The notes below the pieces were generated by a model. The model was not told where the DNA came from and made no database searches. It saw only the letters and a program-made list of their open reading frames with translations. A DNA stretch of 64,000 nt, taken from the NCBI GenBank assembly GCA_016711325.1, contig JADJTH010000010.1, forward strand, positions 186,001 to 250,000, in the 5' to 3' direction. This stretch comes from Nigerium sp. (GTDB lineage: Bacteria; Actinomycetota; Actinomycetes; Propionibacteriales; Propionibacteriaceae). The position numbers and the translations under genes were made by a program. Every line of letters starts with the position of its first letter. Within the stretch, counting starts at the first letter, position 1. This document shows positions 8,946 to 17,723 of the stretch, piece after piece.

Positions 8946-9566
8946 TCACGTCAGCGGCCGGATGAACGCGTGCAGCACCTTGACGAGCATGCGGAGCTTG
9001 ACGTCGCCGTCGATGGCGTCCGAGCCGATCAGCGCGCCGATCGTGCCGTATTCGTGCACGGCGTGCAGGACGCTGATGGCGTCGGCGGTGTCGGTCGTCA
9101 ATTCGTAGCCGTGAGCGTGGAGTGCCTCGACCATGATCGTCCCGAACATCGTCGTCGCCCGGTGGTGGAAGGCCCGGTATGCGGCTGCCAGCGCGGGTTC
9201 GCGGGCGGCGTACAGGCGTAGTTCCTGCGCGGCGAGCGCCCAGGTCCGGCCGCCGCGCTGGCTGTCGAGGAAGACCTGGATCACCGACGGAATGAGGGCG
9301 CCGAGGTCGGCGTCCGCGAGGGCGTCCGCGGCGGCCAGGGCCTCGTTCATCGCCAGCAGGTTGTCGGCGAGCAGAGCGTCGAGGACGGCCTCGCACAGAG
9401 CGTCCTTGTGCTCGAAGTTGGAGTAGAACGCGCCCCGGGTGAAGCCGGCCGCCTCGCAGATCTCTTCGACGGACGCGCCCAGGACGCCCTTCTCGGCGAA
9501 GACCGCGATGGCGGCCTCGACGAGGCGGTCGCGGGTCGCCGCACGTCGCGTGCTCACGCCGGTCAC
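8946..9566 (-). CDS. TetR-family repressor
   Basis: Transcriptional repressor of 206 residues. The N-terminal helix-turn-helix is typical: RDRLVEAAIAVFAEKG, then ASVEEICEAAGFTRGAFYSNF, with the TetR signature FYSNFEHKDAL. The C-terminal ligand domain is not similar to a specific subfamily. The GTG at 9566 has GGAG 10 nt upstream; a second GTG at 9557 is possible. An in-frame ATG at 9618 would lie inside the operator repeats and is disfavoured. It is divergent from the MmpL-YhgE genes, its probable targets. Confidence 0.85.
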   Translation of the reverse strand: MTGVSTRRAATRDRLVEAAIAVFAEKGVLGASVEEICEAAGFTRGAFYSNFEHKDALCEAVLDALLADNLLAMNEALAAADALADADLGALIPSVIQVFLDSQRGGRTWALAAQELRLYAAREPALAAAYRAFHHRATTMFGTIMVEALHAHGYELTTDTADAISVLHAVHEYGTIGALIGSDAIDGDVKLRMLVKVLHAFIRPLT

Positions 9567-9609
9567 GTCGTCTGCGCTCCGTCCATCTCCGATGCGGGAT
9601 GTCTCACTG

Positions 9610-9650
9610 TATCGCATACACTCCTGTATCGAATACGGAAACGTATCGAG
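9610..9650. promoter_or_regulatory. triple GTATCG operator array for the TetR repressor
   Basis: GTATCGCATAC (9610-9620), GTATCGAATAC (9627-9637) and GTATCGAGAAG (9644-9654) begin exactly 17 nt apart in the intergenic region. The first two are near-palindromes. The arrangement fits cooperative TetR binding over the divergent promoters. Confidence 0.65.
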
Positions 9651-9668
9651 AAGCGACGAGGGGAAGAC

Positions 9669-12359
9669 GTGTCGACGTTCATCTATCGGCTCGCGGGCGC
9701 GTCCTGGCGGCACCGCAGGATCGTGGTCGCGATCTGGGTCGCGGTGCTGGCGCTGCTCGGCGGGCTGGCCGGCACGATCGGCGGAACCTACTCCAACGAA
9801 TTCCGGATCCCGGGCGCGTCCTCCCAGGCGGCCCTCGACCAACTCGACATGACCTTTCCGCAGGCGGCGATGAGCTCGTCCACGTTCGTCATCGTGGCGC
9901 CGCCCGGCGCGACCGTGACCGACCCGGTCGTCCGGGAACCCCTCGAGGCGACCGCCGCCGAGCTGGAGAGGATCTCCTGGGTCGACACGGCCCAGCTGCC
10001 CTACAACGAATACATCGACGGCCTGATCAGCGCCGACCACACCGCGGCGATGATGCGCGTGCAGGTGGACGGCTACAGCGTCTCCACCTTCACCGACGCC
10101 CAGCGCGAGCAACTGCTGGACGCCGGCGCCGCCCTGCAGGAGGCCATCCCCGGCAGCACCGTGCACGTCGGCGGCGACCTGTTCTCGATGAACATGCCGC
10201 ACCTGTCGCTCGTCGAGGCGCTCGGCGTCGTGGTCGCGATCATCGTCCTCGTGCTCACCCTCGGCTCGTTGTGGGCGGCGCTGCTGCCGCTGACGATCGC
10301 GCTGGTCGGGGCCGGAGCGTCCGTTCTGGTCATCACCGCGGCGTCCGGGGTGTTCGACATCAACTCGACCACGCTCATGCTCGCCCTCATGCTCGCGCTG
10401 GCGGTCGGCATCGACTACGCGCTGTTCATCGTCTCCCGCCATCGCGACCAACTCGCCCACGGCATGGACGCCGAGGAGTCCGCCGCGCGCGCCACCGCCA
10501 CCGCGGGATCGGCCGTCACGTTCGCCGGCATGACCGTCGTCATCGCGCTGGTCGGTCTCGGCATCGCGGGCATGCCGTTCCTGGCGATCATGGGCATCTT
10601 CGCCGCGATCGCGGTCGCCATCGAGGTCGCGCTCGCCCTGACGCTGCTGCCCGCGCTGCTCGGCTTCATGGGCGAGCGGCTGCGCGGCAAGCCCGCCTCC
10701 GAGAAACGGACGTCCTTCAACGCCTCCCGCTGGTGGGTCGGCGTCGTCACCAGGCGCCCGGTCGTGACGACCGCCGTCGTGGTCGCGCTGCTCGGCGTCC
10801 TCACGATCCCGGCCGCGAGCTTGCACCTGGCCCTGCCGAACTCCGGCCACAACCCGCCCGGATCCGCCGACCGGCAGACGTTCGACGTGATCAGCGAGAA
10901 GTTCGGTGTCGGCTTCAACGGGCCGCTCGTCATCACGGGCAGCATCGTGGAATCCACCGACCCGATGGCCGTCATCGACGGCATCCGCGCCGAGGTCGAG
11001 ACGACCGACGGCGTCGAGATGGTGGCGATGGCCGTGCCCAACCCCAACGCCGACACCATGCTGATGCAGGTCATCCCCACCACCGGACCCGACGATCCCG
11101 CCACCGAGCAGCTCGTCGAGCATCTGCGCGCCCAGGCGCCGCACTGGGAAGAGGAGTTCGGCGTCAGCACCGCCATCACCGGCTTCACCGCCATCGCGAT
11201 CGACGTGTCGGCCCAGCTCGGACGTGCGCTGCTGCCGTTCGGCGTGTTCGTGGTCGGGCTGTCGCTCGTGCTGCTCACCATCGTGTTCCGCTCGCTGGTG
11301 GTGCCGGTCAAGGCCGCGCTCGGCTATCTGCTCAGCGTCGGCGCCGCGTTCGGCCTCACGTCGCTGGTGTTCAACCAGGGCATCGGACGCCAACTCGTCA
11401 ACCTGCACGAGGCGCAGCCGATCATCTCGTTCCTGCCGATCATCCTCATGGGCATCCTGTTCGGGCTCGCCATGGACTACGAGGTCTTCCTCACCACCCG
11501 CATGCGCGAGGAGCACGTGCACGGCAACACGGTCGATCCCGTCGAGGCGGGTTTCGTGCACACCGCGAAGGTCGTCGTCGCCGCCGCGATCATCATGGTG
11601 GCGGTCTTCGGGTTCTTCATCCCCCAAGGCGACGCCACCCTCAAGCCCATCGCGTTCGGCCTGGCGATCGGCGTCGCGATCGACGCGTTCGGAGTCCGGA
11701 TGACACTCGGCCCGGCCGTCATGAAGCTGCTCGGCGAGCGCGCCTGGGCTCTGCCGGGCTGGCTGGACCGCCGCCTGCCCGTCCTGGACGCCGAGGGCGA
11801 GGCCATCACCCACCAGCTCTCGCTGGCGCAGTGGCCCACCCCGGACGCCCTGCCCGGCATCCACGGTGAGGGTCTCGTCGCCGCGACGGACGCCACCTCG
11901 CTGCTCTCCGGCATCGACCTCGACCTCGCGCCCGGCGGCACCCTCCTGCTGGGCGGGCCCGCCGCGTCCCGGCGTGCGCTCACGCTGGCGCTGACCGGAC
12001 GCCTCGCGCTCACCGCGGGCAACCTCAAGGTGCTGGGGCTGGTGCAACCCCAGCAGTCCGGTGCGCTGCGCCGCCGGGCGACGTTCGTCGACGGCGCGTC
12101 ACCCGACGCGGTGCGCGCGCTGACCGAGCCCGCGGGCGACCTGGTCGCGATCGACGACGCCGACCGGCTCACCCACGCCGCCCGCGCCGCCGTCCGGGGC
12201 CTCGCCCGGGATCCGGGCGTCACCCTCGTCCTGGCCGCCTCGGACGCCGCCGCGCTCGCCGCGCTGGTGCCGGACGCCGCCCCGCCACTGGCGCTGCCGC
12301 TGCAGCGCGTCGACTCATCGGACGCCGCGGGCGTCCTCGCCACCGGAGGTGCCGCATGA
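9669..12359 (+). CDS. MmpL/RND-family exporter fused to a degenerate ABC-ATPase-like domain
   Basis: Proton-driven RND exporter of the MmpL type (about residues 1-715), with two repeats of one helix, an extracytoplasmic domain and a five-helix bundle; ALAVGIDYALFIVSRHRDQ and GILFGLAMDYEVFLTTRMREE are the paired family motifs with the proton-relay Asp. After about residue 735 there is a further 160-residue domain resembling an ABC ATPase: APGGTLLLGGPAASRRALTL stands where a Walker A should be but lacks GKS/T, and DLVAIDDADRL resembles Walker B. The GTG at 9669 is preceded by GAGGGGAA. Its stop overlaps the YhgE start (ATGA), indicating translational coupling. Envelope lipid or drug export is inferred. 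Confidence 0.88.
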   Translation: MSTFIYRLAGASWRHRRIVVAIWVAVLALLGGLAGTIGGTYSNEFRIPGASSQAALDQLDMTFPQAAMSSSTFVIVAPPGATVTDPVVREPLEATAAELERISWVDTAQLPYNEYIDGLISADHTAAMMRVQVDGYSVSTFTDAQREQLLDAGAALQEAIPGSTVHVGGDLFSMNMPHLSLVEALGVVVAIIVLVLTLGSLWAALLPLTIALVGAGASVLVITAASGVFDINSTTLMLALMLALAVGIDYALFIVSRHRDQLAHGMDAEESAARATATAGSAVTFAGMTVVIALVGLGIAGMPFLAIMGIFAAIAVAIEVALALTLLPALLGFMGERLRGKPASEKRTSFNASRWWVGVVTRRPVVTTAVVVALLGVLTIPAASLHLALPNSGHNPPGSADRQTFDVISEKFGVGFNGPLVITGSIVESTDPMAVIDGIRAEVETTDGVEMVAMAVPNPNADTMLMQVIPTTGPDDPATEQLVEHLRAQAPHWEEEFGVSTAITGFTAIAIDVSAQLGRALLPFGVFVVGLSLVLLTIVFRSLVVPVKAALGYLLSVGAAFGLTSLVFNQGIGRQLVNLHEAQPIISFLPIILMGILFGLAMDYEVFLTTRMREEHVHGNTVDPVEAGFVHTAKVVVAAAIIMVAVFGFFIPQGDATLKPIAFGLAIGVAIDAFGVRMTLGPAVMKLLGERAWALPGWLDRRLPVLDAEGEAITHQLSLAQWPTPDALPGIHGEGLVAATDATSLLSGIDLDLAPGGTLLLGGPAASRRALTLALTGRLALTAGNLKVLGLVQPQQSGALRRRATFVDGASPDAVRALTEPAGDLVAIDDADRLTHAARAAVRGLARDPGVTLVLAASDAAALAALVPDAAPPLALPLQRVDSSDAAGVLATGGAA

Positions 12360-14830
12360 TCACTCGATTCCGCTGGAGCACGCTGCTCGCCGCGCTGCTC
12401 GTTCCGGTCGTGCTGGCCGGGGGCCTGCTGTGGGGCACCGCGGGCGGTGACGCACGCCTGCGCCAGGTGCGCGCGGCCATCGTCAATCTCGACGAGATGG
12501 TCGAGATCAACGGACAGGCGATGCCGATGGGCCGCCAGCTCGCCGCCGAACTGGTGAACTCCGACCGCGAACAGAACTTCGCCTGGCAGATCGCGACCCA
12601 GGCGAAGGCGTCCGAGGGGCTCGCGAGCGGCGAGTACGCCGCCGTGGTGACGATCCCGCGCGAGTTCTCGGCGGCCGCGACCTCATTCGCCAAGCCCGCC
12701 GACCAGGCGGCGCAGGCGACGATCACCGTGCGGACCTCCCCGGTGGTGGGCATCAACGAGACGGCGATCGGCCAGTCGGTCGCCTTCGCCTCGACCCAGG
12801 CGCTCAACGGCTTCCTCACCCGCGAGTACCTGCAGAACATCTACCTCGGATTCAACGACATGAGCACCTCGATGCTCGACCTCGTCGACGGCACCCGGCA
12901 GCTCGCCGACGGCACCGCTCAGCTCTCGGACGGGGCCAACCGGTCCGCGGACGGCGCCTCCCAGCTCTCCGAGGGTCTCGGCACGGCGGCGGCCGGCGGC
13001 GCCCAGCTCAGCGCGGGGGCGTCGGCCGCGGCGTCCGGTGCGGGCGAACTCGCCGCGGGCGCCGGCGCGCTCGCCGACGGGGCGGAGGCGTACTCCACCG
13101 GCGCGTCGGCCTTCGCCGACGGCGTCGGCACGTTCGCCTCCGGCGTCGGCACCTACGCCGACGGCGTCGCCCAGTACACCGACGGGGTCGTCACCTACAC
13201 CGACGGTGTGGCGCAGTACGCGGGCGGCATCAACGGCTTCGTGGAGCCGGTGCGCGCCGGTCTGGCGAGCCTGCCCGAGTGGGGGCCCTGGCTCGATCGG
13301 ATCGGCGGGTGGGTCGCGCAGGCGCCGGAGCAGGCCGAGCAGGCCTCGGCGCGCATGAAGGCGGCGATCGCGGTCGCCCGCGACTACGTGCGGCAGGTGG
13401 GCGACCTCATCGCCGGCGCCGACCGGCTGTCGACGGCTGCCGGCGCCGCGCGCGACCAGGCCGCGACGCTGGCGTCCTCGGGCCTGGCCTGCCCCGGCGA
13501 TCTCAGCGACGAGGCCTGCGCCGGCTACCAGGCGGGTGCGCGGGCCGCGGGGGCGGCGATGACCGGCAGGCTCGCGCCGGTCGCGCAGAACGCCGCCGCC
13601 CTCGCGGAGGGATCCGACGAACTTGGCGCGCTGGGCGAGCGCCTGCTCGCCGCGCTCGACGAACTGGAGCGGGTGGCCGGCGCGCTTCCGGCCTGGGCCG
13701 CGCAGCTTCAAGGGTCGTACGGTCAGCTGGTCGGCTCGATCCCGGAGGGCACACCGACCTCGCAGGCCGAGATCCTCGCGCTGCTCGACCAGCTCACCGA
13801 CGCCGGCACCCAGCTCACCGAGGGCGGGCGGCAGCTCGCCACGGGCGGCGGGGAGCTGGCGGCGGGCGGAGTCCCACTCGCCGACGGCGCCGGCACCCTC
13901 GCGGCCGGCGCGCACGAGCTCGCCGACGGGGCGACCGGGATCGCCGGCGGCATGGGACAGCTTGCCGACGGGTCACGGCAGCTGGCGGACGGTGCGCGCC
14001 AGCTCGCCGGCGGCGTGGACGCCTTCGCCGACGGGGTAGGGACGGCGGCGTCCGGCTCGCGGCAGCTGGCCGACGGGCTGGAGCAGCTGGCCGACGGCAC
14101 CCACGAACTCGCGGGCGGCGCGGCCCAGCTCGCCGACGGCGTGGCGGACGGGCAGGGTGAGATCCCGACCTACACGGACGCCGAGCGCGAGCAGCTCGCC
14201 ACGGTGGTGGCCGCCCCGGTCGACGCGGACGGCCTCGCCGGCGTCGTGCGACCCCACGTGGCGTGGGTGTCGATGCTGCTCGTCGTGGCCCTGTGGGCGG
14301 GCGCGCTGGCGACGTTCGCGGTGCTGCGCCCGGTGGCGCCGGACGCTCTTACCTCGCGCGCGTCGACCGTCCGCCTGCTCGGCCGGACGCTGCTGCCCGC
14401 GCTGGGCGTCTCGCTCGCGCAGGCGGTGATGCTCGGCGGGATCGGCGGCTGGGCGCTGTCGTGGACCGCGTCCGCGACGGCGGCGCTGATCGGCGTCCTG
14501 GCGCTGGCGTCGGTGGCGTTCGTGCTGGTCAACCTGGCCCTCGCGGCCTGGCTCGGCCACGGCGGGCGCCTGCTCGCCCTCGCCCTCGCCGTGGTCGCGG
14601 TGATCGGGTCGGCCACGTCGGCGGCGCCGGACGCCGTGGGCGCGATCGGCGCGTTCTCGCCGCTGACACCGGCGCTCACGGGGGTGCACGCGCTCGCGGT
14701 CGGCGGAAGCGTCGTGATCCCCGTGGTCACCCTGGTGGGCTGGGCGTTGCTCGGCCTCGCCGGGGGGATGGCGGCGACGCACCGGGCGCGCTCGGTGAGC
14801 GTCGAGAAGGTCGCGGCGCTCGCCGCCTGA
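12356..14830 (+). CDS. YhgE/Pip-family membrane protein with LADG repeats
   Basis: 824-residue protein of the YhgE/Pip group. One transmembrane helix lies near residues 8-27, the long outer region holds two arrays of an 11-residue-like repeat (LADGTAQLSDG, QLADGARQLAG; about 180-295 and 485-600), and the C-terminus has about six helices (640-815). This is the expected architecture; such proteins sit next to MmpL or ABC exporters and include the phage infection protein of lactococci and EsaA-like proteins. The start overlaps the MmpL stop by four bases. Together with MmpL it likely forms one envelope export or assembly unit under the TetR regulator. Confidence 0.88.
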   Translation: MITRFRWSTLLAALLVPVVLAGGLLWGTAGGDARLRQVRAAIVNLDEMVEINGQAMPMGRQLAAELVNSDREQNFAWQIATQAKASEGLASGEYAAVVTIPREFSAAATSFAKPADQAAQATITVRTSPVVGINETAIGQSVAFASTQALNGFLTREYLQNIYLGFNDMSTSMLDLVDGTRQLADGTAQLSDGANRSADGASQLSEGLGTAAAGGAQLSAGASAAASGAGELAAGAGALADGAEAYSTGASAFADGVGTFASGVGTYADGVAQYTDGVVTYTDGVAQYAGGINGFVEPVRAGLASLPEWGPWLDRIGGWVAQAPEQAEQASARMKAAIAVARDYVRQVGDLIAGADRLSTAAGAARDQAATLASSGLACPGDLSDEACAGYQAGARAAGAAMTGRLAPVAQNAAALAEGSDELGALGERLLAALDELERVAGALPAWAAQLQGSYGQLVGSIPEGTPTSQAEILALLDQLTDAGTQLTEGGRQLATGGGELAAGGVPLADGAGTLAAGAHELADGATGIAGGMGQLADGSRQLADGARQLAGGVDAFADGVGTAASGSRQLADGLEQLADGTHELAGGAAQLADGVADGQGEIPTYTDAEREQLATVVAAPVDADGLAGVVRPHVAWVSMLLVVALWAGALATFAVLRPVAPDALTSRASTVRLLGRTLLPALGVSLAQAVMLGGIGGWALSWTASATAALIGVLALASVAFVLVNLALAAWLGHGGRLLALALAVVAVIGSATSAAPDAVGAIGAFSPLTPALTGVHALAVGGSVVIPVVTLVGWALLGLAGGMAATHRARSVSVEKVAALAA

Positions 14831-14845
14831 GAGACGTACGCCCCG

Positions 14846-15607
14846 TCACTCCTCGGCCGGCGGGAGCTCGGCCTTCTTCTTGGCGGCCGCCCGCAACGCG
14901 ACCGAGCGCTGGAAGTCGGACTGCGTCGGCATGCCGTAGGCGCGCGCGGTGGTGTCGTGGAGCTCGACGACCTGGTTGTAGAGCCGCTCGGTGAAGCGTG
15001 GCACCGTCTCGCGGGGCAATGCGCGCAGCGGGTGTCCGAACACGATGTGCACGTCGGGACGCCCCGGCACCGGCAGCTTCTGCCCGTACGGCATCGCGGC
15101 GTACGCACCCACCAGGGCCATCGGCAGCACCGGCACCCCGTGCTGGATCGACAGGGCCGCGACGCCCGCCTTGAACTTCGCCATCGCGCCCGTACGGCTG
15201 CGCGTGCCCTCGGGGAAGATCAGCAGCGGGACGCCGTCGTCGAGCAGGCGCCCGGACAGGCCGGCGTGCCCCTTCATGCCGCCGCGATCGACGGGATAGG
15301 CGTTGAAGAACAGCCGGGTGCCCAGCGACTTGCCCTTCTGGTTGAAGAAGTAGTCGGCGGCCGCACCCGCCGCCAGGTTGCGCGACAACCGCCGGGGGAG
15401 CGCGCCGAAGATGACGGTGGCGTCCACGTGGCTGGAGTGATTGGCGATCGCGATGAAAGGCGCCTCGAGGTCGTCCAGGTGCCGCTGGCCGTGCACGTGC
15501 ACCGACAGCGCCGACCACACGTACGGCTTCATGACGAGCTGCTGGGCGACGAAACGCGCCGCGGCCTGCGGGGCTTCGGAGTACTTGCCCAGATCGTTGC
15601 GGCTCAC
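14846..15607 (-). CDS. 1-acyl-glycerol-3-phosphate acyltransferase-like protein (PlsC family)
   Basis: Membrane-associated acyltransferase, 253 residues. Block I is ANHSSHVDA (HxxxxD, about residues 56-64), block III FPEGTRSR (about 133-140), and block IV is VPVLPMALVGA. It would transfer an acyl chain to lysophosphatidate or another lyso-lipid. The GTG at 15607 is chosen because GAGGGAG lies 7-8 nt upstream; an ATG six codons earlier has no ribosome site. The gene converges on YhgE. The lysine-rich C-terminus (AAAKKKAELPPAEE) is probably cytosolic. The exact substrate cannot be told. Confidence 0.88.
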   Translation of the reverse strand: MSRNDLGKYSEAPQAAARFVAQQLVMKPYVWSALSVHVHGQRHLDDLEAPFIAIANHSSHVDATVIFGALPRRLSRNLAAGAAADYFFNQKGKSLGTRLFFNAYPVDRGGMKGHAGLSGRLLDDGVPLLIFPEGTRSRTGAMAKFKAGVAALSIQHGVPVLPMALVGAYAAMPYGQKLPVPGRPDVHIVFGHPLRALPRETVPRFTERLYNQVVELHDTTARAYGMPTQSDFQRSVALRAAAKKKAELPPAEE

Positions 15608-15683
15608 CGGTCGTCTCCCTCGCATGTCACCGCTTCATTCTGCACCACCGGACGCGGTGACGTCCGAATCGGGTCCACGGCCG

Positions 15684-16448
15684 TCAAGGCCGCATGCCCT
15701 GCATCCGGCGCCCGATGGCGTACACCAGCGCGCGCGGGGCGTGCTGCAGGCCGAACGCGGCGAGCTTCCAGCGCTTGGTCGGCAGCGACAGCACCCTGCC
15801 GGCGTCGGCGTGCGCGAGGCATTCGCGGACGCACCGTTCGGCGTCCACCCACGCCCAGCCGGGGATGCCGGTCGCCGCCAGCCCGGCCCGTTCGTGGAAT
15901 TCGGTGCGCACCCAGCCCGGACACAGCGCGGTCGCCGTCACACCGGTGCCCGCCAGCTCGATCGACAGGCCCTCCGACCACACCTTGGCGTACGCCTTGA
16001 CGGCCGAGTAGCCGCCGTGGGTGATCCACGCCGAGAGGGACGCGACGGTGATGATCTGCCCGGCCCCGCGCCGCTTCATGGCGGACGCCGCGGCCGCGCC
16101 CAGCACGAGCGGCGCGGTCGCCATGACGTCGAGGGCGCGTTCCTGCTCGGAGGTGTCGGCGTCGCCGAGGCTCGTGACCGTGCCGAAACCGGCGTTGTTG
16201 ACCAGCACGTCGACCGGGCGATCGGGATCGCCGACGCGGGCGGCCACCGTGGCCACGCCGGCGCGGTCGGCGAGGTCGGTGGCCAGCACCTCGACGCTCA
16301 CCCCGGTCGCGCGCAGGGCGGCCGCGGACGCCTCGAGCCGTGCGGCGTCCCGCGCGACGAGGATGAGGTCGTGGCCACTCGCGGCGAGCTGGCGGGCGAA
16401 TTCGGCGCCGATGCCGGCGGTGGCCCCGGTGACGAGTGCGGTGGTCAT
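15684..16448 (-). CDS. short-chain dehydrogenase/reductase
   Basis: Classical SDR of 254 residues. The cofactor motif is TGATAGIG (residues 8-15), followed by NNAG (about 86) and the active site Ser plus YSAVKAYAK (about 146-154), so catalytic residues are intact. ARDAARLEA after strand 2 suggests NADP(H). The substrate is unknown. A TAGGCT -10 ends 7 nt before the ATG at 16448, so the mRNA is probably leaderless. Confidence 0.88.
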   Translation of the reverse strand: MTTALVTGATAGIGAEFARQLAASGHDLILVARDAARLEASAAALRATGVSVEVLATDLADRAGVATVAARVGDPDRPVDVLVNNAGFGTVTSLGDADTSEQERALDVMATAPLVLGAAAASAMKRRGAGQIITVASLSAWITHGGYSAVKAYAKVWSEGLSIELAGTGVTATALCPGWVRTEFHERAGLAATGIPGWAWVDAERCVRECLAHADAGRVLSLPTKRWKLAAFGLQHAPRALVYAIGRRMQGMRP

Positions 16449-16455
16449 GGGGCGC

Positions 16456-16461
16456 AGCCTA
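16456..16461 (-). promoter_or_regulatory. leaderless -10 for the SDR gene
   Basis: TAGGCT on the reverse strand, 7 nt before the ATG at 16448, leaving no room for a ribosome site. Confidence 0.5.
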
Positions 16462-16482
16462 CGCGGCAGCGAAGCGGACCGC

Positions 16483-16503
16483 CCCGCACCCGGTCGGTGC
16501 GGG
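16483..16503 (-). terminator. hairpin downstream of ackA
   Basis: CCCGCACC (16483-16490) pairs with GGTGCGGG (16496-16503) around a five-base loop, just after the ackA stop. No U-tract follows, as is common in GC-rich actinomycetes. Confidence 0.45.
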
Positions 16504-16524
16504 CCCGGTGGGCGGATGGAGGAA

Positions 16525-17709
16525 TCAAGCGATGACGGCCCGGACCTCGCGAGCCATCTGCAGCTCTTCGTTGGTCGGGATCACCAGCACGGCGAAGCGG
16601 GATCCGGGCGTCGAGATCGCCCGCGCCTGCTTCGACCGGACGCCGTTGACGTCGGCGTCCAGCGTGGCGCCGAGCGCGCTCAGGCCCGTCACGACGGCCT
16701 CGCGCACGGCCGAGGAGTTCTCGCCCACGCCCGCGGTGAACGTCAGCGCGTCGATGCCGCCGAGCAAGGTGAAGTAGCGGCCGATGTAGCCGACGATCCG
16801 GCGGATGTACACCGCCCAGGCGAGCTGCGCGCGTTCGTCGCCGGCGGCCTTCGCCGCCTCGATGTCACGCATGTCGGACATGTCCGACATGCCGAGCAGG
16901 CCCGAGCTCTTGTTCAGCAGGGCGTCGATCGCGTCGGTGCTCATGCCCGCCCGGCGGTGCAGGTAGGCGATCAGGCCCGGATCGACGTCGCCCGAACGGG
17001 TGCCCATGACGAGGCCCTCGAGCGGGGTCAGGCCCATGGACGTGTCGATCGCGACGCCGTTCTTGATCGCCGAGATCGAGGCGCCGTTGCCGAGATGGCA
17101 CACGATCTGCGTGGTCTCGTCGTAGGGCTTGCCCAGGAACTCGGCCGCAGCATGGGAGACGAAGTTGTGCGAGGTGCCATGGAAGCCGTACCGGCGGATC
17201 GCGTACTGCTGGGCGATGTCGGCGGCGATCGCGTACGTGTACGACTCGGGCGGCAGCGAGCTGAAGAACGCGGTGTCGAAGATCGCCACGTGCGGCACAT
17301 TCGGCAGCGCCTTCTGGGCGCCGCGGATGCCGGCGATGCCCGGCGGGTTGTGCAGCGGCGCGAGCGGCGACAGCTCGGTGAGCGTCGCCACCACCGCGTC
17401 GTCGATGGGCATCGTCTGCGTCAGACGGTCGCCGCCGTGCACCGTGCGGTGGCCGACGGCCTTGACCTGGTCGAGGGCCGGGCCGTGCTCGTTGAACATC
17501 GCCACCATCGCCGCGAGCGCGAGGGTGTGGTTGCTGTACTCGTCCTCCGCGACGTATTCGTCGCCGTCCACCGTATGGGTGAGGCGTCCGAGGTCTTGGC
17601 CGATCCGCTCGATCAGGCCCACGGCGAGCACCCGTTCGTCGTCGGCGTCGATCACCTGATACTTGATGGACGACGATCCGGCGTTCAACAGCAGAATGGG
17701 CGTGGTCAT
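16525..17709 (-). CDS. ackA: acetate kinase
   Basis: Converts acetyl phosphate and ADP to acetate and ATP, the second step of the Pta-AckA pathway. 394 residues, the family length. The start LLLNAGSSSIKYQVID (residues 6-21) is the first ASKHA-fold signature; RRYGFHGTSHNFVS holds the second motif, and HLGNGASISAIKNG and FTAGVGENSS follow in order. Catalytic Arg and His positions appear intact. GGAGGAG precedes the ATG at 17709, and the gene lies 14 nt after the pta stop, a coupled operon. It gives substrate-level ATP during fermentation or acetate assimilation in reverse. Confidence 0.97.
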   Translation of the reverse strand: MTTPILLLNAGSSSIKYQVIDADDERVLAVGLIERIGQDLGRLTHTVDGDEYVAEDEYSNHTLALAAMVAMFNEHGPALDQVKAVGHRTVHGGDRLTQTMPIDDAVVATLTELSPLAPLHNPPGIAGIRGAQKALPNVPHVAIFDTAFFSSLPPESYTYAIAADIAQQYAIRRYGFHGTSHNFVSHAAAEFLGKPYDETTQIVCHLGNGASISAIKNGVAIDTSMGLTPLEGLVMGTRSGDVDPGLIAYLHRRAGMSTDAIDALLNKSSGLLGMSDMSDMRDIEAAKAAGDERAQLAWAVYIRRIVGYIGRYFTLLGGIDALTFTAGVGENSSAVREAVVTGLSALGATLDADVNGVRSKQARAISTPGSRFAVLVIPTNEELQMAREVRAVIA

Positions 17710-17723
17710 GGGGCTCCTCCGGC

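Noticed and set aside
8946..12047. 1033-codon open frame on the reverse strand across the MmpL gene
   Set aside because: Only its last ~200 codons (TetR) look like protein; the rest is Asp/Arg/Gly/His-rich antisense to MmpL, a by-product of high GC.
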